This document shows positions 12,446 through 25,194 of a DNA stretch of 64,000 nucleotides, in pieces. This stretch comes from Rapana venosa (taxonomy: Eukaryota > Mollusca > Gastropoda > Neogastropoda > Muricidae). The stretch lies in assembly GCA_028751875.1 (NCBI GenBank), contig CM054153.1, positions 33,914,437 through 33,978,436 on the forward strand, given 5' to 3'. The notes under the pieces were generated by a model. The model saw only the letters and a list, made by a program, of their open reading frames with translations. It made no database searches and was not told where the DNA came from. Both the position numbers and the translations under genes were made by a program. Each line of letters opens with the position of its first letter. The stretch's first letter is position 1.

Positions 12446-12582
12446 AGGAATGCTGTATAAAGACAACAGGAGTTACCATTTCCCTCTGCACTGATCACTG
12501 TTTTGAGAATTATCATTTGTTTTGTTTCATTTTATTTTATACCACTTTAAGTCACGGCAGATTTCTCCTGCTCGAAATTCGT

Positions 12583-12608
12583 GCTGCTCTCTCTCTCTCT
12601 CTCCCCTT

Positions 12609-12654
<46 letters not shown>

Positions 12655-12762
12655 CCCCTCCTCTCTCTTTTTCCTCTCTCCTCTCTCTCTCTCTCTCTCT
12701 CCCCTCTCTCTCACTCTCTCTCCCCCTCTCTCTCTCTCCCTCCCTTACCCCCCCCTCTCTCT
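12583..12762 (+). repeat. CT microsatellite
   Basis: About 180 bp of imperfect (CT)n with CCC and TTT interruptions. It directly abuts the 3' end of the minus-strand SINE. Confidence 0.9.
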
Positions 12763-13115
12763 CCCCGGGGGGGGAGCGCGTCGTCACAAGAGCAGCGCCA
12801 CCCATTATTCCCCCCCCCCTTTCCTGTCTTTAAATTAACTGTATATGTTTCCCTATCAATGGCTTTTCCGACAGAATTTTTGCCAGGGACAACTCTCTTG
12901 TTGCCTTGGGTACTTTTACCGTGCACTGAATACTTCTGTGTAACACGCAGGACTTCAGTTTACTGTCTCATCCGAAAGATTAACACATATACCACTACTC
13001 ACGGATGAGGGAAAAGTTTCGGGCCCAAACGGGGTTCAAACCACGGCACACTTCCGACCCGGACTTTTCGCTGTCTAGGCAGATGGGTTACCTCTAGACC
13101 ATCGATCCACCTCAC
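12763..13115 (-). mobile_element. Full-length tRNA-derived SINE, minus strand
   Basis: On the minus strand the A-box-like motif GGTCTAGAGGT is at 13100-13090 and the B box GGTTTGAACC at 13042-13033. The body follows with TTTCGGATGAGACAGTAAAC, AAGGCAACAAGAGAGTTGTC and a tail GGGTGGCGCT...GACGACGCGC. The body shares the CGGATGAGAC...TAAAC segment with 9064-9081. From memory this head-body-tail order is widespread in gastropod genomes, which supports the organism guess. It ends in the CT microsatellite. Confidence 0.75.
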
Positions 13116-14109
13116 GTCACCGCTACTGACTGTTCCCTACAGCACAGGCCTAACACCCCCCAAGAGATCGCTTAATAAAACTATACACCGTCTCACGTAG
13201 AGCAATGAGATTTTGTTGGAGCATGGCACGGATGACAGTGAAGATACAACAAACTATAGTGCCGTAAAGGTAAAGATGTCCCATAACCTATGTTGCCGTA
13301 GGGGAGCGAGGCGTCAGAGACCTCACTTCTCTGTAGGGGCCAGCATATTGAGGGCGGCGCCCATCTCCTCTCTCTCCCTCGCTGCTTTACCTTCCCTGAC
13401 CCTAAAAGAGGGCAAGGTACTCATTTATAGCTGGATGAACTGGGGGAAACTGTACTGAAGCCAAGGCGCGCAAAATGGATACACATCCAACTGGTAACCA
13501 CGCTCGATGCTGCTTAACTTGGCTGGGGGGAAAGCGAGTGCTTCATTGGGTCCTAAGTGTGATAATTTATCAGAGTGGTGGTGTTGTTGCTCACAAAAGA
13601 CGTCTAGGATTTTGCTCGTGAGCACAGTAACATGAATAATACAGTATTCTATCCTCCCTCCACATAATACGCAGACAAGACACACACATACACACTTACG
13701 CACACACACACTCCTGCACACGTGCTCGTACACACGCATGCAAGCACATACACACGCACAAGAGCGCATGCAGAAAACACTCAAGCGTGCGCGCACCCAT
13801 TACACGCTCACACGTTTATGCTCGAAACCCTTTCTCCTACCACTATACCATCGTGAAGGGTGATCTGGAAGGTACTGCATTGAAAAAGGGTAAGTTGCTC
13901 GTTATCGTAATACAAGAAACGCTACAGCTTTCCAATGACTGGATAACTAGTCCAAAATACTGTGGTTCCTGGTGCTCATGATTAAGAAGCAATCCCTTCT
14001 TCAGGAAAGGGCTACAGCGAAAAATCCGAATAACGCAAACTTCGCAGGCAACACAGATCCGCAAACTTTTTGCCGTGCCCAAACCCCACAGGTCTAACAC
14101 CTCTTCACA
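13116..14109. other. Non-coding sequence with a CA-rich stretch
   Basis: No convincing gene. 13675-13800 is ACAC/ACGC-rich. The remainder is unique sequence downstream of the receptor gene, with no terminator or polyadenylation site called with confidence. Confidence 0.5.
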
Positions 14110-15151
14110 TCACTGCCCCCAAACTCCTTTCTTCGTCTCGCCTATCGACGACAACCGCGGAACCGCATCCACCTTCACACAACAAGAAAACAACGAACGG
14201 AGAGTCTTCCTATACTTGGACCCTAGAGACACGTACACGAAAAAGTTAAACGTGGCGTTGGTGTAGCCGGCCAGATGAAAGAAGCGCACAAGGAACTGGC
14301 CCAGGTTGTAGTAGCGACCGTTCAAGGTGATCTCGGGCAGGAAGAGCAGACCCAAGCCTAGCACGGACGTGGGCAGCACGCAGACGATATACAACACGGA
14401 AGCGGCCACGAGCATGCGCGTCAACGTCACTTCCCGAGGGGACATCATCCTGGACATCGACGCCCCTTCTCGCCACGCCACCATGGCTTTCAGCTTCACC
14501 GAAGTCACGATGGTGGTGGCCGTGATGACGGCGACGTAGACGAACGGCTGGATCGTGGCGAAGAACAGCGTGAGCACGTTCATGCGAACGCGGTGTTGCA
14601 GAAAAAACTGGCTGGTGCGTAGCGCCAGAGACGTGTCGTTCCTCTCCGCGTCGAACACGCACACCAGACTCCACCGCATCCCGTTGAGGATCGACCCGGT
14701 CAAGCAAAACACGGTGAAGAACACCAACACCCAGCCCGTCTTCCCGGCGCTAAGAACGCTCTGCGAGCGCAAAGGGTTGACCACCGTCCAACACCGGTCG
14801 CAGGCGATCAACATAGACACGAACCCGGACAGCCAATACAAGCTACGGAAGCCCAACAACCGGTGCTTCACCAGAAACTGGAAGACGGTACCGTCGTTGA
14901 CGCTGGCGTTGAACGGGAGGTACAACCTGTCCACGTTGGCGATGAAGGCGTGGAGCATGTACCCGAAATCCACGGCGGAGAGGTAGAAGAGACAGAGGTT
15001 GACGCGCTCTTTGAGGCCTTGCTTCCAAAAGACCAGCATGTTGAGGACGTTGGTCGGGGCGGAGATGAGGAAGAAGACGGGCAGGCACACGGCTCCGATC
15101 GCCGTTGCCGTGGCGCGTTCCACCTCCTCGGTGATATGTTTCCCGGGGGGT
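14110..15151 (-). CDS. Class A (rhodopsin-like) G-protein-coupled receptor, N-terminus lost in the gap
   Basis: An intact frame of 346 visible residues runs from the gap edge to a stop at 14110-14112. Numbered from the gap edge, membrane segments lie near 18-42, 50-72, 98-120, 139-157, 192-216, 245-271 and 286-309. Family marks are Asn34 in TM1, Asp61 in TM2 (LSAVD), a DRC triplet at 118-120 in place of DRY, Pro202 in TM5, Pro260 in TM6 (VCVLP, without the usual Trp), and NFFVY at 302-306 in place of NPxxY. SKYRKTL and Cys323-Cys324 follow, a possible palmitoylation site. No Cys sits at the usual TM3 disulfide position. N-glycosylation sites are visible in the loops (NAS at 81, NDT at 171). 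Single-exon, divergent receptors like this form lineage-specific, often chemosensory, families in gastropods; ligand and role are not known from sequence. The start codon lies in or beyond the gap. Confidence 0.9.
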
Positions 15152-15651
15152 NNNNNNNNNNNNNNNNNNNNNNNNNNNNNNNNNNNNNNNNNNNNNNNNN
15201 NNNNNNNNNNNNNNNNNNNNNNNNNNNNNNNNNNNNNNNNNNNNNNNNNNNNNNNNNNNNNNNNNNNNNNNNNNNNNNNNNNNNNNNNNNNNNNNNNNNN
15301 NNNNNNNNNNNNNNNNNNNNNNNNNNNNNNNNNNNNNNNNNNNNNNNNNNNNNNNNNNNNNNNNNNNNNNNNNNNNNNNNNNNNNNNNNNNNNNNNNNNN
15401 NNNNNNNNNNNNNNNNNNNNNNNNNNNNNNNNNNNNNNNNNNNNNNNNNNNNNNNNNNNNNNNNNNNNNNNNNNNNNNNNNNNNNNNNNNNNNNNNNNNN
15501 NNNNNNNNNNNNNNNNNNNNNNNNNNNNNNNNNNNNNNNNNNNNNNNNNNNNNNNNNNNNNNNNNNNNNNNNNNNNNNNNNNNNNNNNNNNNNNNNNNNN
15601 NNNNNNNNNNNNNNNNNNNNNNNNNNNNNNNNNNNNNNNNNNNNNNNNNNN
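15152..15651. other. Assembly gap of exactly 500 N
   Basis: All bases unknown. The round length suggests a placeholder, so the true distance is unknown. It removes the receptor's start and promoter. Confidence 0.99.
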
Positions 15652-16167
15652 TTTTTTCAGATAGTCGGGACTCTGTTTTTGGTTTGTCATAGTTTTGTTT
15701 ATAAGAGGGTTTGCTTTATGTGATTGTTTTAAAATTTTATTGGCGTTATGTTTTCAATTGATCTGGCCCTTTAAAAAAAAATTTCATTAAAATTTGTGTC
15801 ACATTTCATTTTATCTGCTCTTCCCCTTCTCTCCCCTCTTCTTCCTCTCCTCTCTATTCTCTCTTCTCTCCTCCTCTCTCTCTTTTTCTCTGTTCAGACC
15901 GCGCGGCCCACAAATAAATTTTTTATTTTAAATAAATATATATATATATATATATAATATAAATATATTTTTAATATATATTATATATTGGGAGACAGAG
16001 ACAGACAGACACACGAACAGAAACGGACAGAGAGGTGAGACAGAGACAGACAGCCTGAGAACAGCTAAGGCCTACAGACACAAAAAAACAGAGAATGGCA
16101 CAAAAGACAGAGACAAGGGATATTTAATTGTTTCCTTCCTCCCCCATCTATCCTCTCAACCCCCTCC

Positions 16168-16209
<42 letters not shown>

Positions 16210-17040
16210 TTCTCCCAAAAAAGTTGGGGCCCCACGACTCCGTAACTGAAACTGTGAGGGGATAAAGCGGTGATTTATTTTGCAGCTTTGGGGGCCCGTT
16301 TGCATTTTTCCTCTGTGTTATTAAACGCCAAATTACCCCTGGTTTGCCCCCTCTCGGGGAGGGGTTAAACTCCAAAAGAAGACCAACGGGGAAGAAGAAG
16401 GGGGGAGAGAGAAGGAGAGAGAAGAGAGAAAGAGAAAAGAGGGAGAAGAGAGAGGAGAGAAACTCTGAACTCTGAACTCTAAACTTTAAAATTGTATTCG
16501 GCCTTTGGGGCCAAAATACGGGTAAAGGGAAAAAAGGGGAACAAACGGAAATAAAAATCAATATTTTTTCTGTTACTGTTATGATGCAAAATTTTCTTCA
16601 AACACATAACCCCACGACTGAACATCGTCCTTTCAAAACCCCCTAACCATTTTTCACCTTTACATAATTACATTCTTTAAAATCTCGTTATTAATTTATA
16701 TTTTTCATCTTTTCCTTGTTTGGTATTAGTATCAATTCCGAAAGTACACTTGATCATACTTTTTTTTTTACTCTATATAAGCATGGCATTTTCCATATTA
16801 CTTGTTTAGCAATTCAATATTGCCACACACACTTCATGAGCTCTCGCACACGCGCACGCCATACACCTGCACTCACCCACCAGGTGCCGCTCCCCTACAC
16901 ACGACATCTCCAGGCACACACTGACACCCAAACACCACACCACACATCAACACCACAAAACTTAAAAAAATTTACACACATTTCAAAAAGCAGTATTAAC
17001 CCACACAAAAAAAACAACACCATTATCTAAGTTAATTGTC
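15652..17040. repeat. Low-complexity block: CT, TA, GACA, poly-C and CA-rich stretches
   Basis: In order: CT-rich 15820-15895; (TA)n and TAATAT near 15940-15990; GACA/GAGACA 15990-16110; poly-C 16167-16209; GA-rich 16390-16470; CA-rich 16820-16990. No gene is supportable. The frame on the far side of the gap (15652-15690) is too short to assign to the receptor. Confidence 0.7.
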
Positions 17041-20000
17041 AAACCCCCCAAAAAAAGGTATAAATTCCATCAATTTTCTCTTCCCCTGCCCGCAGGGAAA
17101 AAATTAACCTAGACACTGTCATTGTTTACATTATCTTTGTAATAAACATAATGGGGGTTTTGCAACCCCCCCCAAAACTTTGTTCTTAAATCAAATATGG
17201 GGGACAACAAAAAGCCTCGTTTCCTTTCTGACCTGAAAAAGGGACATAAATTCTTTTTTGCGGATTTACTAAACCCGGTGACATTTACTTGATGGGCAAA
17301 ACAAATCTGACTGAAAATGGCAACTCTAAAAAAGTAGGTTTCCAGTATCCATTTTTTCCCTTTTTTCAAAAAATTTTTTAAAGGGATCTAAATTTCTATA
17401 CTTCCGTCTCTAATAGTCCGACCACTTTTTGGATGTCTACAAAAATCTCTGTTTCAAAATTTAAAACACTTTGACCACCGCCCCCTTGCTGCAACCAAAC
17501 AAAACTAAACCCGTCTCGCATAGAATTCCCTAATTTTTGTACCCCAACAATCTTACAATTCTATCTAATTTCCAACAATCTGAAAAGTTTTTGGGGAAAG
17601 TCTTTCTTATTTTTTGTAACAAATTTAAACCAACCCCTAGCAAAATACAAATTTTAACATACAGGGATACTTCCTAAATACCATAAACTTTTTTATTGGA
17701 TTCTCACTGAAAACCTAAAAATCTTTGCAAGCCATAGAAAGAGCTTTTTTAAAATGATCTTTTTTTGTTAAACCCTTTTTTCAAAGCTTAACAGAAAAAT
17801 TGTTTGAACTTTAACATCAAAAATTTTAAAAAAGTTTTGGTGGTCTTTCTTTTATTTTTGAAAGCCCTTCATTGAACAACGCTTTCTTCCCCTTAATCCC
17901 AACCGTCTACCTCTTTTCATGCTAATCATTGTATGAAAGGAACCCTAATACAATAACTTTTAACAAAACTATTTTTTTCCATTGAAAAACCATTTCCCAT
18001 ACTCCTAAATACCCCCCTTTTCTGAATACCTAATTTTTGTTTCTCAGTGTTCACTTTAAATTTCATGACATTGCAAAAGTTATGTGGGATGTTTAATTTG
18101 GGTTTTTGTAATCATGCACTAAGTAAAACAAAGCCACTCCCCGCAAAGAGCAATATAAACAATTCCTAATGTCTGGCAAAATTTAAACCAAGTCTTTTTT
18201 AACTTCATATGACAACAATGATTTATAAAAACGAAAATCTAGATTTAAAAAAAAACCCCTTCCCTTTACCCCAACGGGGCACTCAAAAAATCAGAAAATT
18301 TTCAAATTTTTGCCGACACTGAACAAAAGAAGAATACATTGTTTCAAGGAAAAGAAAAAAATTTTTTCCTTCACCCCTTGGTTTTAAAGCTTCAGCAGTT
18401 GTCGGTACAAATAAAAACCCTTTTTTTGAAATCAACAAAAAGTACATACAATTTTCTTCGTTTTTTTTCATATCTTTTTGGACAATAGTTTTAAAATTAA
18501 AATTTGCCAGTTAAATTCCCCCCTTTTTAACCTCCTACTTTCAGAACAAAATTTTTGTTTCAACCATTAAAAGTCGGCATTCAAATTTTGTATAACATTT
18601 TGAAAAAATTTTCTTAACGTACACTCCCTGAAAATTTATCTCTTTTTAAATATCTCCTTTTTTGTAAATGGGGATTTTTTTGGCTTTTGCCCACTTTTTC
18701 GGATAAAACCCCTAAACTGAAAATAGGTTAAAAAAATTTCACCAAAAACCAAGTACATTTCCCTCATTTTTTAACATTCAGAAAAATTTGTCAACCCCAC
18801 AGTTTTTCCTATTTTAAGTTTTTGATATCGCTTGAAACTCTTTGTTCACAGTTTTTTTGTTCAAAGTGTTTCATCCCCTTTCCTTTAAAATAACTTTCCC
18901 ACTTTCCCCTTCTATTTTCCAATTTTTTGAAATACATTTTTGAAGGGTTTATACCACATCATATTTTAAAGAGTTGTTAACAAACAGGGTTTCCACATCC
19001 CAGCTTTTTTCTTCTTTCCAAAATGTAAGAATTAAAATGTATTTGCTAAAATTCTGTTTTCTTGTTTTAACTTTTTTTTTTTAGTCTTTTAAAACCGTTT
19101 ATAAATTTCCCCTTTTCCGACATAAATTAGTCTGCCTTTTCCCTTCTTTTTTTTCAAAAGGGTTTAACTTTGCCTACTTTCTTTTTTGTATTCCTTCATC
19201 ACCCAAAAAATTCCATTTTTTAATGGCTGTGATTTTTTTTAACATGCATAAACTACCTCTTTCAAAGTTTTAACAAAAATATCAAAGCCTCTTTATATTG
19301 TTACTAAAGATTTGTGGCCATTGAAAATTTTTTTCTGCATGTGTACTGTTTAACCCTTTCAAAAAGTCTTCTTTTTTATTTCTTTCCCTAATTTTTTTCT
19401 CAAAGAATTGTTTTTTTAGAATTCTCACTGCATAATTTTTCACAATTTTTCTGGCTTTTTATCTTAAAACAAACAAAATGGTCCACTCTGTTAATTTTCA
19501 AAACAATGAAAAGATTTTAAAAAGTTACTAATTCTAAAATCCCAATAAAGTGAAACTGACTTGAACCAAATCTAAAAATTAAAACTACCCTCAAATTCTA
19601 ATCACAAGCCCATCAAAATAACACTCAAACATATACATAGCTCAATTAACGATTCCCAAAAACACATTTTTTTCAAAATCATTGATTTCCGGGGAATTTG
19701 GAAAATTAAAAAAAAGATGCAAATTGCAAATTTCACAAAGTCCCCAACATTATAAAAAAGGGCAGTTCAAGCATTGAAATCCCCTGTGGTAAAAAATTAA
19801 AAGCTCTAAAATTTTGGAGCTCAAAAAAACTTTGCCCCAGATCTTCCATCCATAACCCCCCCCCCCTTGTTTTTGGTTTTTAAAAACAAATCAACGGGGG
19901 GTATAGTACAAAAAAATTGTATCTTTGTTGAAAACCAACAAATCTTTGTGCAACTTAACAACAGTTTTTTTCGCTCCCTCATTTTTTCCAAAAAATTATC

Positions 20001-20300
20001 AAGGTTTCTAAAAAGAATTACCCTCCCCAATCCCTTCCGATGTGTTTTTTTGGGCCTTCGAAACAAACATTAAATAATCTTTAAAGGGGAAATCAAAAAA
20101 AGCTGCAACAAAATTTTCTGTTAAGAAAATATACATATTTGAGCAAAAAACAAAAAAAACTCTGTTGTAAATTTTACAACAACCTTTAACATTATAAGTT
20201 AAAAAAAATTAATTTAGAAACTATTTACACTTTATCAGACTGAAGCCTTAGCCGGGTGCTATCATTGCAGTTTAGAAATTTTCCTCTGCTGTGACTTGAA
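17041..20300. other. AT-rich sequence with many T/A runs, nothing recognised
   Basis: Moderate homopolymer distortion throughout. No open frame has protein-like composition above about 80 codons. No repeat head, RNA gene or domain motif was recognised. Confidence 0.55.
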
Positions 20301-22450
20301 ATACTGGGCCCCGGCCAAACCCCTTTTTTTGCCCTTATTTGGGCTCCCCTTTTTTTGTTTTGTCTTTATCGGGTGAGGTTAATCTTTTTCACGCACCGAG
20401 TAAAGTCTTTAAAAAACCGTAGCAAATTTTGGGGCTACCAAAACCTTGCGGCACTTTACGCAGCTTTGCTTACCATGACTACTTAAACGCACCCGGGGGC
20501 GAGGGCCTCTTTGAGCTCAGAGACGGGGTCCTGCCTCCTTCTGCTTTGGGGGGCCCTGCCTGTGGGGTTCACCAGTCCCCTCAATACTTGCTCACTTTCT
20601 TTTTAAATCTGTTGTCCATGGTAATAGTTTGCCCTTTTTGGCCCGTCACTACTTTTTCTTTGTTGTCAGTACCATTCGATTTTGGGTTTTTGTCATCTCT
20701 ACGCTGTCTATTTGTCACAAGTTTATTTCCAGTGGAACTTTATCATCAGTCTTTTATAGTTTTTGTTTCCTCCTCGGTCTTTTTCACCCCTAAATTTTTG
20801 CAATTTGTCTTTAACCGGGATTTTGTCATATATCATCATCTGTCTCCTCGCTACAGCAATCCCCAAAACCCCTTTTCATCGGTCTCAAGATTTTCAACAC
20901 CCCTCCTGCTTTACTTTTTCAAATTACTGCAAAAATGCCCTGACCATTCGTGGGTCTGATTTTAATCTTCTTTGTCACAGTCATTTTTGTCATATTCAGT
21001 TGTCAAATGTCTTTTTTTTGTACGTCGATTGTTTTTTGGAGGATTTAGTCTTTGGTCAAAGGGGCTGTGTTTTTTTTTTTCTCCCCCACATAAACTTCCT
21101 CCGGGTCAGCTTGCCTTCTGTGAGTCACGCCTCACGTAGAGACGGGGACCTGGACAACTGGACTACCTGCCCCTTTTCCTTTTGATGACCAGTCTTTTGC
21201 TGTGGGAAATTTCTTCTTCCCCGTGACAGCGAGAAGGTTGGTTGGTGCCCTCTCTTGCCCCTCCTGTTGGGCCAATTTGCTGAGTATCCCCCCCATTTTC
21301 CTGCCAGACCCGTTTCACTCGTACTGGGGATGTCCATGCTCTTTCCCCTTTGGGCCAGGGGGGCTGTATGATGCAGCCCCTGCCTTTCCCCGGCTATGCC
21401 CCTTTTAAAAACCAGGACCTGCATCCTGTTGAAGCTCCAGCCCCCTTCTGGGTTGGGGGCCCTTCCTCTTCTTGGGTGGGTTGATGGTTTTTTTTGCGAC
21501 CCCCGGGGTCATCCGCCAATACTGGGGGTTCCTTTTACCCCCACTTTCCAGGTAAATATCTATTTGCCCGGGGTTTGAGAAAGCTATCATTTCCTTTTGG
21601 GGGGTTAGGCACTGACACCTTATGCCACTCCTCCCGGATTGCACGAAGCTCCCTTTTCTCCCTCACAGCCATCTTACAGCCCATCGGAAAAATGAACAAG
21701 AGGGGTGGGTTCCTTCCCAAGCATTGGTTTTCCCAAAGCATATTTCTCTTGCAATTCTTCTTGGCGGCCATCCAAATAAGGGGCATGGCATTTTTAAAAA
21801 GCATCACATACGATTATTGTGTGTCTGTTTCTCCTTCAAGTTCTTTCCCATTTTTTCAACTTACATTTTTTAAATTTTGGTTTCGCTCATTGTTTTCCAA
21901 ATTTTCCTCCATCTTCCACCCCGTCAAAAAGATTTTTCTGTTTCTTTTTAATTCATGATGTCTCCTTTTTTGTCCACCTCTTTCAGTCAATAATCCTTCA
22001 AAAAAGAGATTCCCCATCTAAGGGGTTTAAATTTTTTCAATCTTTCTTGACCCTTTGAGTGCACAAGAATCCTTGCTGGGTCTGTTAAAAGCCATTTTAT
22101 CAAATGATATGGTTCTGGGGATGAAAACATTTCCTTTGAGACTTAGAAATTTTTTAAGCGCCCCTTTTTCAAAACGGATAATTTTCCAGTACACAACACC
22201 CCCATGGGGCGGGAGCAAAGTCAGGGGTTTGTCACACATCCTTTAACCCTTGGGGTTAGGGTTTTTGGGTTGCCGTGTGCTGCCCCCAGCTCCCTTTTTC
22301 ACTTGCCGGGGTTGTGCCTAAAAGTTCGTGGTTTTGACAAAAAATGGTTCTTTAAAAAAACCGGTTTTATAGTCCCTATTTTTAACCAAAAAAAGTTATT
22401 TCGGGTTTTTTAACCCATTTGTGATTTTTTTTAAGTTTCTCTTACCATCC
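20301..22450 (-). other. Possible decayed coding sequence, unidentified
   Basis: Homopolymer-distorted, but the minus strand has a chain of overlapping frames with protein-like composition: 22239-22027, 21807-21535, 21644-21405 and 21424-21125. The last ends at SRSPSLREA. They could be pieces of one transposon or gene ORF broken by indels. No family is recognised and no catalytic motif is seen, so this stays a weak call. Confidence 0.2.
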
Positions 22451-22564
22451 TTCTTCAACCGTTTCCAAAAATAACCCCCAAAATATAAACCAGAACAGTC
22501 ACTTTTTCATGCTATGGAGCACTCAAACACCACGTCCATCGGACAACACAGCGTTCCCGCAACC

Positions 22565-22590
22565 CAAGGGAAGAGAGAGAGAGGAGAAAG

Positions 22591-22621
<31 letters not shown>

Positions 22622-23030
22622 GAAGAGAAAAGATTGACAGACAGACGAGAGAGGATGGGGAGAAAAGAGAGAAGAAGGGGAGAGAGAAAAAAAAAGAGAC
22701 AGAAAAAAAAACACAGCAACAGACAGACAGACAGAGAGAGAGAGAAGAGAAGAGGAGGGAGACGATCGACAGACAGCAGAGAGAGGGAGAAGAGAAGAGA
22801 GAGAGGAGGAGAGAAAAAAAAGACAAGAAAAGAAAAGACAGACAGCAAAGGGGAGAGAGAGAGAAAGAAAGAGAGAAAGGAAGAGAGAGAAATTTTTTGG
22901 AAGAGGAAAGAAAAAGAAAAAACAGGTTAAATTTTTTCAATTTAAGAAAGAAATGTTTTCGCGGCGCCGCGTGCGAGAGAAGAGAGAGAAAGAAGAAGAG
23001 AGAGAGAGGAAGAGAAAAACACCATTTAAA
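22565..23030 (+). repeat. GA-rich microsatellite tract
   Basis: Imperfect GAGA, GACA and AAAAGA repeats for about 460 bp. The frames over it are translations of the repeat. Confidence 0.85.
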
Positions 23031-23189
23031 GGTATATCCCAAAATTACGTTTAAACTTACGGTGGATTTGTTTTTAAAACTTAAAAGGCCCTTCCTTTTT
23101 CCGATTCTTTTCTATCTCACAATTTTAATCATGGGTTGGGGTTTTTTCAGCGATAACCCAGGGGTCACCCCAGAACCTCTTTCCCGTCA

Positions 23190-23275
23190 CTCGGGGGCAG
23201 GGGGGATAGCCCGGGGTTAAAATGCAACGTTCGTAATTTTGAGGGGCCAGGCTGAGGCAGGTGGAACCATGACCA
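23190..23275 (+). mobile_element. Possible degenerate SINE head
   Basis: GGGATAGCC at 23202-23210 and CGTTCGTAATTTTGAGG at 23229-23245 resemble the A-box and anticodon regions of the SINE at 8936-8975, with extra bases in runs. No clear B box. Confidence 0.3.
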
Positions 23276-23394
23276 AAATTTATAAATCTTTCCCTTTTTT
23301 CCTCCCCGTTTATAAAAATTTTTAATCTTTCCCTCTTGCATAAATCAGTTTTTTGAATTTTTTTGAAAGAGCACGATACAAGCCCGGTTTGCGG

Positions 23395-23780
23395 GTGCTC
23401 CTATCATATGTTTGCGTTTCATGTTTTTGGTTTCATGTGTTTAAACTTTCATGGTTGTGGGGGTTTTCGTGTGCTGTCCATTTCACGTGGTGGGGCCGTT
23501 TGTGTGTTGTGCCTTTCGTTGTTGTGACGTTTTTTACGGTTGTGACTTTTCGGGGTTGTGACGTTTCGTGTGTTGTGACTTTGTGTGTTGTGGGCTTTCG
23601 TTGTTGTGACGTTTTAAGTTTTTGGGGGACGTTTCACTTGCTTAGGGGCGGTTCACGTTTTTTGACGTTTTATGTGTTGGGACTTTTATTTTTGTGAGTT
23701 TCATGTGTTTTTGACATTTCATTTGGGTTTTGACTTTCAGTGTTGTGCGTTTCATTGTTGGACGTTCTTTTTTTTCCATT
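23395..23780 (+). repeat. Degenerate minisatellite, unit about 15-17 bp
   Basis: The motif TGTTGTGACGTTTCRTG recurs in variants about 20 times (GTTGTGACG at 23519, 23555 and 23602, among others). Spacing is irregular because of T-run length changes. The cysteine/phenylalanine-rich frame across it is a translation of the repeat. Confidence 0.65.
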
Positions 23781-23975
23781 CTTTTTTTTTTGTTCTCGCT
23801 GAACTCCGTGTTCGCCCAAAGTGGAGATGTGTTGTGCACGCCACGTTTATCACCCCCCCCCCCCCCCCCTCCCTTTTGGGGAACTGCATTCTCCGTTAGG
23901 GATTTTTCGAAAATATATCATTTTTAAACCAAAAAGATAAAGCTTTGGCCCGGGGCCCGAGGTGGGGGGACCGGG

Positions 23976-24180
23976 ACAAAGCCACACACACCACACACAC
24001 ACGCACACACACACAACAACACCACACACCACCACCACACGCCGCACACACCAAACCATGCAACACAAAACCCCTACACGCCACCGCACAAAACAACACA
24101 AAACGCACACGCACCAAATCCTCCATATAAAAAAAAAAAAACATACATAAATAAAAAATAAAAAAAAAATAAACACACAC
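23976..24180 (+). repeat. CA-rich microsatellite
   Basis: Imperfect (CA)n with CCA and CGC variants, grading into A-rich sequence. A second short CA block is at 24515-24570. Confidence 0.85.
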
Positions 24181-24570
24181 ATTTTTTCCTCTGATAACTT
24201 TAGTGGGCCCTTTTCCCCTTCCCCCAAAATTCCTTCGGAGAGAACTATAAAGAGGGGGGTTTTGGAACGCAGACAAGAAAAAATCTTTGCACAGTTATAT
24301 CCTTTCCCTTTAAAAAAATTTTAATAAATTTTATGGAAATTTTTTTTACGCTGAATTGTAAACAAAAAAACAAAGGCTCGAAAGTAGCCATTGGGCCGGG
24401 AACGGGGGATTTAAATTTTACAAAAATGTATAACGGGAGGTTTAAAAAAACACAATATACTTTTCCCTTTTCCTAGGAAAAAATGATAAATAAATGAAAA
24501 ATAAACAAACACATAATACAACACACACCACACCACACACACACACCCCATCACACCACAACCACACCTA

Positions 24571-25055
24571 TGGGCCCTGTGGAAAAGAAGAAACTGAATC
24601 CAGTATTGACTGAGGAAAAAAGAGTAGATTACTTATTGATTGCTATTGATCTCACTTTCACGAAGGAATTGGTTGGTGACATCAAGATTACACAAACGAA
24701 AAAGAGAACTCAATCTCCTTTTCCTCTCTCTCTCCCTCCCTTTTCTCTTCCTCTCTCTTCCTTTCCCCCTCTTCCCCTCTCCCCATCACCTATTTCCCAA
24801 AAGTGGGGAGGCTTTTTACATGACGGCCCCTAGCATCCCACAGGGTGAAAAAACTACATTGACCGCCTTCTACAATTGGGTTACACCAGGCCAATACAAC
24901 TCGCATCTCAACAACAAAAGAGTATTTTCCTGCTTTTCCCCCAGCCCTCTACGGATGTTTTAAAGGCCTCCCGGGGCCAGGCTTGCGCTTCTGGGGGCCC
25001 CTGCCCCCTTTCCGCCGATTCCCCGGCCTGCCTTAACATGAACACCCCCCCTGGC
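24571..25055. other. No gene recognised
   Basis: Contains a CT-rich segment at 24715-24785. The remainder is unique sequence without domain motifs. Confidence 0.45.
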
Positions 25056-25140
25056 AAAGATAAAAATAATAATAATAAAAAATTAGGGGAATTTTTATAG
25101 CGCAAAATCTTGAAAAAACAAACAAATCGAACGCTTGCCT
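25056..25140 (+). repeat. TATAGCGC core repeat, copy 2
   Basis: An (AAT)4-5 run at 25063-25078 is followed by AATTTTTATAGCGC and ATCTTG at 25088-25112, then AAAACAAAC. It matches the element at 10800-10846, which follows a CTA array. Finding the same core after two different trinucleotide repeats suggests an element that carries or nucleates a microsatellite. Confidence 0.5.
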
Positions 25141-25194
25141 AAATTTATTTAAAGGCATGCAACTCTCCTTAAAATAAGAGCAACAGATTTCAAA

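Noticed and set aside
12517..13008. Ser/Leu-rich 160-codon frame
   Set aside because: Covers a CT microsatellite and a minus-strand SINE.
15652..15690. Short minus frame beyond the gap as the receptor N-terminus
   Set aside because: Thirteen codons without signal or family features; the frame across 500 N is arbitrary.
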